Shown: positions 25,443-32,005 of the stretch, piece by piece
Numbering within the stretch: position 1 is the first letter of the stretch
How the letters are laid out: every line of letters begins with the position of its first letter
NCBI GenBank assembly: GCA_029862205.1
Contig: JAOTXT010000029.1
Span: 1-47,423 of the forward strand
DNA: 47,423 bases
DNA from: Paracoccaceae bacterium
GTDB lineage: Bacteria > Pseudomonadota > Alphaproteobacteria > Rhodobacterales > Rhodobacteraceae
Reading direction: 5' to 3'
The notes under the pieces: model-generated
What the model saw: only the letters and a program-made list of their open reading frames with translations
The model's database searches: none
Told to the model about the DNA's origin: nothing
Made by a program: the position numbers and the translations under genes

Positions 25443-26341
25443 GAACTGGCGGCAAACTCCTTCACCGCATCGATAATTCGGCCAAATGCATCGGCGGCCC
25501 GGTGCGACATATGCCGCGCCCGCAGGAACCCGTGCGGCAGTTGCGGCTCGACCGCGCAATAGGCGGTGACGCCGGCACCTATCAACAGGCGGACATATTC
25601 CACGCCGTCGTCGCGGAGCGGGTCCGCATCCGCCACCGAGACGAAACAGGGGGCGAGGCCGGTAAAATCTTGCGCCACGAGGGGAAAGAAAGTTGGGTCG
25701 TCCCTGGGTGGCGGCCCGCCCGCCCGGACCTCGCGGTAGAAGTGGACGTCGCGGGTCGTCAGCAGCGGCGCCTCGGCGCATTCCACATAGGATTCCAGCC
25801 CGATCGTGTCGCCGCCCAGGCCCGGATAGATCAGCACCTGGCCGCGGATGTCTGCTCCGCGCAGGGTCTGCGCGACCGCCGCCGCCAGATTGCCCCCGGC
25901 GCTGTCACCAACGAGGATCACCGGCCCTGCCTCAAGCGCAGCGCGGGCCGCGGCCAAAGCGTCCTCATACGCCGCTGGATGCACATGCTCAGGACAGAGC
26001 CGGTAGTCGACCGAGACGACCGTGCAGGAGGCGCCGGCCGCGATCTCGGCGCAGGTGTCGTCATGGCTCTCGAGCCCGCCAACCACGAAGCCGCCGCCAT
26101 GATAATAGACGACCGTCACCGGCCCGGCACCGCGGGGCACATACCGGCGTTGTGGGACCGTGCCCGCGACCTCGTGGGTCACCGTCGTCCCCTCGGGCCT
26201 TGGCTGGCGGAAATCGTCGCAGAGCGCATTGTAGACCCGGCGCTGATCGGCGATGGTTTTGTCGATCGCGTCGGGAGGATAGCGGTTCTCGGTCCGAGCG
26301 ATGAATGCGAGGACCTCGGGGTCGGTGATCTCGGTCGACAT
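25439..26341 (-). CDS. Alpha/beta hydrolase, HSL/Aes-type carboxylesterase
   Basis: 300 residues from the ATG at 26341 (MSTEITDPEV); the open frame upstream lacks family character. The oxyanion-hole motif HGGG is at 81-84 in VVYYHGGGFVVGG. The nucleophile Ser147 is in GDSAGG, the acid is near Asp240 in SVADADPLRDDG, and the His is His270 in LPHGFLRAR. This is the hormone-sensitive-lipase family, which hydrolyses short acyl esters or amides. No signal peptide is seen, so it is cytoplasmic. It is divergent from the CocE-type hydrolase with only 58 bp between the two starts, which suggests joint control. The natural substrate is unknown. Confidence 0.9.
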   Translation of the reverse strand: MSTEITDPEVLAFIARTENRYPPDAIDKTIADQRRVYNALCDDFRQPRPEGTTVTHEVAGTVPQRRYVPRGAGPVTVVYYHGGGFVVGGLESHDDTCAEIAAGASCTVVSVDYRLCPEHVHPAAYEDALAAARAALEAGPVILVGDSAGGNLAAAVAQTLRGADIRGQVLIYPGLGGDTIGLESYVECAEAPLLTTRDVHFYREVRAGGPPPRDDPTFFPLVAQDFTGLAPCFVSVADADPLRDDGVEYVRLLIGAGVTAYCAVEPQLPHGFLRARHMSHRAADAFGRIIDAVKEFAASS

Positions 26342-26399
26342 GGGCGCGTGTCCTAGGGCAGGTTGCATCAGTATTCGCGGCAATCGGGCGGAAGGCAAG

Positions 26400-28373
26400 A
26401 TGGGCTTCAGCGTCGAGGAAACGGTCTGGGTCACATTGGCAGACGGCACCCGCCTGGCCGGACGCATTTGGATGCCCGAGCGCGATGGGCCTTTCCCGGC
26501 GGTTCTGGAATATCTGCCATATCGGCGCCGCGACGGCACCTCGCAGCGCGATGAGAGCACCTATCCCGCCTTCGCCGAGGCGGGGATCGCGGGCGTGCGG
26601 GTCGACAGCCGGGGGCATGGCGATTCGGAGGGGGTTTTCGACGACGAATATTCGCCACGGGAACTGGCCGATGCCTGCGAGGTGATCGCCTGGATCGCGG
26701 CGCAGCCCTGGTCGAACGGCGCGGTCGGCATGATGGGCATCTCCTGGGGCGGGTTCAATTCGCTGCAGGTGGCGGCCCTTCGCCCGCCCGCCCTGAAGGC
26801 GGTGATCTCGATTGCGTCCACCGCCGACCGCTACACGGACGACATCCACTACAAGGGCGGCTGCCTGATGTCGGCCAATGTCTATTGGGCCGGCACGATG
26901 CTGAGTTACGCCTCGCGCTCGCCGGACCCGGATGTGCTGGGCAATTCATGGCGCGAGACCTGGCTGGCGCGGCTAGAGTCGCTTCCCTTCCTGCTCGAAA
27001 GCTGGCTCACGCATCAGCGGCGGAACGAGTATTGGGCGCATGGCTCGATCTGCGAGGATTGGGACGCGATCCAATGCCCGGTCTGGGTGATCGCCGGCTG
27101 GGCGGACGGTTACCGCAACACGCCTGCGACCATCGCCGCGAACTTGCAAGCGCCGGTCAAGGCGACGACCGGACCCTGGATCCACAAGTATCCACATTTC
27201 GCCTGGCCCCGTCCGCGCGCGGACTTCACGGGGCTCGCGATCGCCTGGTGGCAGCGTTGGCTGGCGGGCGAGGAAACTGGTGTGGACGAATGGCCCGATT
27301 ACCGCGCCTACCTAAGCGAAGCGCCCCGCCCAGGCGGATGGCGGGCGGACGAGCCCGGACGTTGGGCCGGCGTCGATTGGCCTTGTGCCCAGGTCAGCGG
27401 GCAGACATTGACCCTCGGGTCGGACGGCCGGCTGGGCGGAGCTTCTCAAGGCGGGTGCACGATCGCCACGCCGCAGCATTGCGGCACCTGTTCGGGCGAG
27501 TATTTCACCCTAGCGCCGGATGCCGACCTGCCTGGCGACCAGGCCGAGGATGATGCCCTGTCGGTCTGCTGGGAGACCGAGCCGCTGGATGCGCCGCTGG
27601 ATTTGCTCGGCCGGCCGGTTCTGCGGGCGCCGGTCGCCATCGACCAGCCTCAAGGCAACCTGATCGCCCGTCTGGTCGACGTGCACCCCGACGGCGCGGC
27701 AAACCTGATCGCGCGCGGGGTGCTGAACCTCTGTCATCGGGGCGGCCACACTGCGCCGCAGGCGGCGGTGCCGGGCGATTTCATGAATGTGACCCTGGCC
27801 CTCGACGAGACCGGCTATCGGCTCGCGCCCGGCCACCGGCTCCGGCTGGCACTCTCGACCGCCTACTGGCCGCTGATCCTGCCGAGCCCGGCGCCGGTGA
27901 CCGCGACGCTGCGCGCTGGGCCGGAGGCTGAGCTTGTGCTGCCGGTCTTGACCGGCGCGACGGTGGCACCGCCGCCCGCGCCGGCCGACCCATCGCCCCT
28001 GCCGGACTATCCCATCCTGACCCCCGGCCATTCCCGCCGCCATGTGGAGCATGACCGCCAGACCGGGCGCGTGCGCTATGTGGTCTCGCAGGACGAGGGC
28101 TGGTCTGAGAACCCGGTCCACGGAATGCGCAAGCGCGAGACCCGTGACGAGGTTTGGGAGATCGACCCTGCCGATCCCGCGGGCGCCACCGGCCACCTGG
28201 TCTTCGAGGCTGAACGGGATCGCGGGGATTGGCATACCGCCACGCGGGCCGAGATCCACTTCACCTGCGCTGCGACCGAATACCGGGCCGAGGCCAGCTT
28301 GACGGCGCGCGAGGGCGGGGCGCAGGCATTCGAGAAAACCTGGTCCTTCGCCGTCCCGCGCGATCACATGTGA
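26400..28373 (+). CDS. CocE/NonD family hydrolase (X-Pro dipeptidyl-peptidase-like)
   Basis: 657 residues from the ATG at 26400, with GGAAGG upstream. The N-terminal alpha/beta hydrolase domain has VDSRGHGDSEG at about 69-78 and the nucleophile Ser115 in GISWGG. The acid probably lies in AGWADGYRN and the His in GPWIHKYPH. The C-terminal half is the jelly-roll domain of the XPP/CocE family, with GHRLRLALSTAYWPLILPSP. A third part of about 130 residues after the jelly roll (LPDYPILTPGHSRRHVEHD onward) extends it beyond the usual 550-600 residues. Members cleave acyl, ester or X-Pro bonds. No signal peptide is visible. The substrate is unknown. Confidence 0.88.
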   Translation: MGFSVEETVWVTLADGTRLAGRIWMPERDGPFPAVLEYLPYRRRDGTSQRDESTYPAFAEAGIAGVRVDSRGHGDSEGVFDDEYSPRELADACEVIAWIAAQPWSNGAVGMMGISWGGFNSLQVAALRPPALKAVISIASTADRYTDDIHYKGGCLMSANVYWAGTMLSYASRSPDPDVLGNSWRETWLARLESLPFLLESWLTHQRRNEYWAHGSICEDWDAIQCPVWVIAGWADGYRNTPATIAANLQAPVKATTGPWIHKYPHFAWPRPRADFTGLAIAWWQRWLAGEETGVDEWPDYRAYLSEAPRPGGWRADEPGRWAGVDWPCAQVSGQTLTLGSDGRLGGASQGGCTIATPQHCGTCSGEYFTLAPDADLPGDQAEDDALSVCWETEPLDAPLDLLGRPVLRAPVAIDQPQGNLIARLVDVHPDGAANLIARGVLNLCHRGGHTAPQAAVPGDFMNVTLALDETGYRLAPGHRLRLALSTAYWPLILPSPAPVTATLRAGPEAELVLPVLTGATVAPPPAPADPSPLPDYPILTPGHSRRHVEHDRQTGRVRYVVSQDEGWSENPVHGMRKRETRDEVWEIDPADPAGATGHLVFEAERDRGDWHTATRAEIHFTCAATEYRAEASLTAREGGAQAFEKTWSFAVPRDHM

Positions 28374-28431
28374 ACCCTTGACCCGCGCGCGTCCTGCATC
28401 ACCATCGGTGCTGACAATATGGGAGACGCCC

Positions 28432-28839
28432 ATGCGCCACATACTGATCGCCACCTTCGCCGCTCTGCTCACTGTTTTGCCGGTCCAGGCCGAGGAGCCA
28501 GCGGATACGATCCAGGGCGTTATCGTCTCGCAGCTTGATGCCTTCGGAGACAACGACCTGAACGCCGCCTTTGCCCATGCCTCGCCGATGATCCAGTCCA
28601 AATTCCAAACACCCGAGATCTTCGGCCGCATGGTCCGCGAGGGCTATCCGATGATCTGGCGCCCATCGAGTTTTGAGATGCGCGAATTACAGGAGACCGA
28701 TTGGGGTCTGGTGCAGCCGGTCCTCTTCCAGGATGGCGTGGGGCGGTCGTTCGAGGCCTATTACGAGATGCAGCAAATCGAGGGTGTTTGGAGGATCAAC
28801 GGGGTCTATATGCGGGAAATCCCGGGGGTCGGGAGCTGA
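28432..28839 (+). CDS. DUF4864 family exported protein
   Basis: 135 residues from the ATG at 28432, preceded by GGGAGA. The signal peptide ends at VQAEE. The mature part (TIQGVIVSQLDAFGDNDLNAAFAHASP, split here as TIQGVIVSQLDAFGDND and LNAAFAHASP) and the C-terminal GVWRINGVYM resemble the NTF2-like DUF4864 fold. Predicted to be periplasmic. No catalytic residues can be assigned. The stop at 28837-28839 lies 2 bp before the proposed CTG start of YjbQ, so the two are probably translationally coupled. Confidence 0.8.
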   Translation: MRHILIATFAALLTVLPVQAEEPADTIQGVIVSQLDAFGDNDLNAAFAHASPMIQSKFQTPEIFGRMVREGYPMIWRPSSFEMRELQETDWGLVQPVLFQDGVGRSFEAYYEMQQIEGVWRINGVYMREIPGVGS

Positions 28840-28841
28840 TC

Positions 28842-29264
28842 CTGCGCCAGATCACGGACACGCTTGAGATCGCCACCCCTGGTCCGGGGCTGCACATGAT
28901 CACGGGGGCGGTCGCCGATTGGCTCGGCGCCCAAGACGCCGAAGATGGATTGCTGACGCTGCTCTGCCAGCACACCTCGGCCTCGCTTACAATTCAGGAA
29001 AACGCGGACCCGGACGTGCGGCTGGATTTGCAGGACGCCATCGCGGCGCTGGCTCCCCATGGCGGTGCCGAACGTTACCGCCATCACCTGGAGGGGCCGG
29101 ACGACATGGCGGCGCATATCCGCACAGTGCTGTCGGGCGTGCATCTCTCGATCCCGGTCCAGGCGGGCCGGATGGCTTTGGGCACCTGGCAGGGCATTTA
29201 TCTGTGGGAGCACCGCGACCGACCACACAGGCGAAGCATCGCGCTGCATTTGTTGGTGGGTTAG
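28842..29264 (+). CDS. YjbQ/UPF0047 family protein, apparent CTG start
   Basis: 140 residues. The family core is clear: LLCQHTSASLTIQENADPDV, then HHLEGPDDMAAHIRT, MALGTWQGIYLWEHRD and a short C-terminal strand. YjbQ proteins can show thiamine-phosphate-synthase side activity and are widely conserved; the true role is unsettled. No ATG or GTG lies near the homology start. GGGAG at 28831-28835, inside the end of the DUF4864 gene, is 6 nt before a CTG at 28842 that gives the usual family N-terminus. I therefore propose a CTG start. The in-frame ATG at 28701 would add about 47 unrelated residues. Confidence 0.82.
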   Translation: MRQITDTLEIATPGPGLHMITGAVADWLGAQDAEDGLLTLLCQHTSASLTIQENADPDVRLDLQDAIAALAPHGGAERYRHHLEGPDDMAAHIRTVLSGVHLSIPVQAGRMALGTWQGIYLWEHRDRPHRRSIALHLLVG

Positions 29265-29545
29265 ACCAAGCGCCCTCCCGCGCTTCGCAAGGCAGGAACG
29301 CTCGTCGCTGTGGGACCAGACATCACGAAGGGCTTGGGTCCTTATGTCGCGCGAGCAGTCATTTATCACTTAAATTTTCAAACAAAACATATTGAAAAAT
29401 AAATGTTTTAAAGATTTTCGGTGACCGTGTGGCTTGCCCAAGCCATTCCCGTAGATTGACGTAACGCAATACGAAATGCCCTGCGCGCTGCGATAGTCAG
29501 CGTCGAAATTTGGAGGAGTGAGAGAACGAAAAAGGAGATTCGATT
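29265..29545. other. A/T-rich upstream region of the surface-lipoprotein operon
   Basis: No gene is seen in this 281-bp gap. A weak hairpin AAGCGC/GCGCTT at 29268-29285 follows yjbQ. From about 29365 to 29425 the sequence turns strongly A/T-rich, unlike the rest of the window, and contains the inverted repeat listed separately. Promoters for the lipoprotein and Slam genes most likely lie here. Confidence 0.5.
29375..29398. promoter_or_regulatory. 7-bp inverted repeat in the A/T-rich leader of the Slam operon
   Basis: TTTTCAA (29375-29381) and TTGAAAA (29392-29398) are separated by 10 bp, about 150 bp upstream of the lipoprotein start. Its placement would suit a metal-type regulator (many TbpB-like systems are iron- or zinc-controlled), but it does not match a Fur, Irr or Zur consensus that I can write down with confidence. 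Confidence 0.3.
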
Positions 29546-30469
29546 ATGAAACTCTCCGGAGTCATCTGTGTTCTCGCAGCGTCTTTCGCCTTGTCGGGTT
29601 GTGGCGGGGGTGGCGGTGGCCTGCGACTGTTCTCGGCATTCTCAAACCTACAACCGAATCAAAACGTCCAAATGCCCGGTTTCGGCCTCAACACCAGGTA
29701 TGAGATCGATCAGGCAAGCGGTGAGGTCACCGCTGAGGCGAGTGAAGCGACTGTCGGATCGGTTTCATTATCGGTCGACGCGGGTGGTTCGGTTTCCAAA
29801 GCTTCCCTGGAATTCCCACCCGGCCCTGGTTTTGGCACACCGACGAGACTCAGATTTGACACCGCGCAAGGAGCCACGTTCGCCGATGGCGATACGCTAG
29901 ATCCGATTGCCAGCGACTTTATTATTGCGGAAACTGCCAGCGGTAGTCCGGCTGCGATTGTTGCCGATCCGATCGCCGCCGGCTTCGAATATCAGTCCTT
30001 CGGGGTCTGGGCTACTGGCCTAAACGCCAACTCGGGTCAGGCGGGTGTTTTCACCGCCGGCGCGTCAATAGCGAATTCGTCTTTCGGCGGCGTGCCGGCA
30101 GCCGGCATGGCGTCCTATAGAGGGATGTCCAACGGGTTTTACTTAGACCCCGATGGGAACGCCTTCCTTACCTTTGCCGATTTTGATGCCGATATCGATT
30201 TCGGCGCACAGACCATCGCGCTTTCTACTGTTGGAACGGACGTGATTGATATATCGACGGGCGTTTCGTCCGCGATGGGCTCGCTCGACTTTACTGGAGA
30301 CGGTACTGTTTTGGCTGATGGGGACATCGCGGCGGCAATCTCCGCAACTAACCTGGCTGGTAACTTGGATGGAATTCTCTATGGACCGAACGCCGAGGAG
30401 CTTGGTGGGGTCTTCGAGATGACCGGCGCTGCTGGCCGCTACCTCGGAGCAGTTGGTGCGGCGCAGTGA
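29546..30469 (+). CDS. Surface lipoprotein with TbpB-like barrel domain, probable Slam cargo
   Basis: 307 residues. A lipoprotein signal ends in the lipobox LSGC (Cys19), followed by a glycine tether of six residues. The central part is beta-rich and low in charge. The C-terminal third ends with YGPNAEELGGVFEMTGAAGR, which fits the TbpB_B_D (Lipoprotein_5) barrel, where A-E-E-x-G-G-x-F is the hallmark. Such lipoproteins are flipped to the outer surface by Slam proteins, and the next gene encodes one, overlapping by about 14 bp. The ligand could be a metal-carrying host or environmental protein or a small molecule; it cannot be read. Start: ATG with AAGGAGA 8 nt upstream. Base composition is lower in GC than its neighbours. 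Confidence 0.8.
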   Translation: MKLSGVICVLAASFALSGCGGGGGGLRLFSAFSNLQPNQNVQMPGFGLNTRYEIDQASGEVTAEASEATVGSVSLSVDAGGSVSKASLEFPPGPGFGTPTRLRFDTAQGATFADGDTLDPIASDFIIAETASGSPAAIVADPIAAGFEYQSFGVWATGLNANSGQAGVFTAGASIANSSFGGVPAAGMASYRGMSNGFYLDPDGNAFLTFADFDADIDFGAQTIALSTVGTDVIDISTGVSSAMGSLDFTGDGTVLADGDIAAAISATNLAGNLDGILYGPNAEELGGVFEMTGAAGRYLGAVGAAQ

Positions 30470-31718
30470 GGCGGTGCGTTTTCTGATACGGTTTGCGCTG
30501 GTCTTTGCGATTGCCCTGAACGCCCCAATCGGCGCTGAGACGAGAGCCGAAACTTTCAGCTCACCGCAGGCCATTGAAGAAGCTTTCCAGCGCGGCTTGC
30601 GGGTGCTTTCATCTGGTGAGCCCGCGGCTGCTGTCAAAATCTTTCGCTCAATTTTGGCGGAACATCCCAATCTGCCGCGAGTGCGCCTCGAACTGGCACG
30701 GGCATATTTTCAAGCGAGAGAATGGGAACTTTCGCGCCGCGAGTTTTTTGCCGTGCTGTCAGGCGATGTCCCGGAGAGCGTGAAATCCAACATCATTAGA
30801 TTTCTGCAAGCGATCGATGCCCGGCGCGGGTTCGACTGGGATTTGTCGGTTGGTTTTTCTGTATCGCCACAAGCAACGCGTAAATACGACACCGATACCG
30901 TGATTGTTGATGTCCTGGGAACGCCGCTACCCTTCAAATTTGACCGAAGCAACGACGGCGCGTATGGCGTCAGGATCAACGGAAGCGCCGAATATCGGCA
31001 TCATTTGCCGGCCCTCAGTGACGAGTCTGTCGTGGTGACCGGGTTGGCGGAGGGGTTCTTCGACATTTTTGAGGGGGATGGGTCCGGTGCCGACGATTAC
31101 CGGTTCGGCGTTGGCCTCGGCCTGCGTGGAGCGTGGCGGCGGACCACCGCCTCGGGAAAGGTCGTGGTGTCGACTCGCGAGTTTGCAGGTGAGCGCTTCC
31201 AGAATCGTTTTGAGTTTGAGGGCTCAACCGAGTGGCGGAGCGTGACTGGCGTATCGCTATTCTCGTCGGGTGGAGCAGGCTTCATCGACGATAAAACGAC
31301 CGACAATCGAGATGGTCGGGCCGTGCGCCTCCGTGCCGGTCTTGCGAAATCGCTCGCCGGCCGGTCGATCGTCGGTGTGGCGATCTTCGGCGAGGATTTC
31401 GATGCGGAGGCTCGGCACGAGAGCTACCTCACCCTTGGTGCCGAGCTATTTGGCACCACGGATCTGGGTGCCGGTTTCGACGGCACCGGGCGGGTGTTCC
31501 TTCTGGATCAGAATTATGACGCGAACCTGCCACTTATCCTCGAAACCCGGAAAGAGCGGGAGTATGGTTTCGACCTGGAACTCACAAAACTCGATCTGTT
31601 TATATTGGACAATTTCACGCCTTTCGTGAGCTTCGGGTATTCCAGACGCAAGAGCTCGATCGATGCGTTCTCCTACCGCGAGTACCGTTTCAATATTGGG
31701 CTGAGGAAAAATCTGTGA
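30456..31718 (+). CDS. Surface lipoprotein assembly modifier (Slam), type XI secretion outer-membrane protein
   Basis: 420 residues from a GTG at 30456 inside the end of the lipoprotein gene; TTG 30453 and GTG 30474 are alternatives. The signal peptide is RFALVFAIALNAPIGAETRA. An N-terminal periplasmic TPR domain (about 35-125) shows AVKIFRSILAEHPNLPRVRL and ELARAYFQAREWELSRREFF. The remainder is an outer-membrane barrel of the DUF560 type, with alternating strands and the end YREYRFNIGLRKNL. This TPR-plus-DUF560 plan defines Slam, which moves TbpB-like lipoproteins across the outer membrane. The adjacent TbpB-like lipoprotein is its likely client. Codon use is A/T-richer than the surrounding genes. 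Confidence 0.82.
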   Translation: MRRSEAVRFLIRFALVFAIALNAPIGAETRAETFSSPQAIEEAFQRGLRVLSSGEPAAAVKIFRSILAEHPNLPRVRLELARAYFQAREWELSRREFFAVLSGDVPESVKSNIIRFLQAIDARRGFDWDLSVGFSVSPQATRKYDTDTVIVDVLGTPLPFKFDRSNDGAYGVRINGSAEYRHHLPALSDESVVVTGLAEGFFDIFEGDGSGADDYRFGVGLGLRGAWRRTTASGKVVVSTREFAGERFQNRFEFEGSTEWRSVTGVSLFSSGGAGFIDDKTTDNRDGRAVRLRAGLAKSLAGRSIVGVAIFGEDFDAEARHESYLTLGAELFGTTDLGAGFDGTGRVFLLDQNYDANLPLILETRKEREYGFDLELTKLDLFILDNFTPFVSFGYSRRKSSIDAFSYREYRFNIGLRKNL

Positions 31719-32005
31719 CTCTACTTTTCGCGCAAGGGGCGGGTATACCCCTCCGCCGCGCCAGGACCACCGCATAAGATCACTTTGCCTTGGTCATATG
31801 GGCAGCAGTTACATCGCCACCCCTCTTCGCTTCGGGATTCCCAGTTGCGTCTGCGGGTCGATAGAAAGAACGATCCGAGCGCCGCTGATTTCCGGCAGTT
31901 TGCATCGCGAGACACGATGAAATAGGTCCCCCTTGCAAGCCCGCGCCCCATGCTGGAACATCGCCGCCGCGCTTCGGGGCCGCTTTTGGGGGATAGACCG
32001 GGTTC
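31719..32005. other. Intergenic region between Slam and the ABC-like gene, no feature recognised
   Basis: 287 bp. A short palindrome GGGTATACCC occurs at 31741-31750, directly after the Slam gene. No tRNA-like fold, no good intrinsic terminator and no family-bearing frame was seen. The promoter of the ABC-like gene is presumably in the second half but cannot be placed. Confidence 0.4.

Noticed and set aside
31741-31750. GGGTATACCC palindrome after the Slam gene as a terminator or operator
   Set aside because: Only 10 bp, no spacer and no T-run; such short palindromes are expected by chance.
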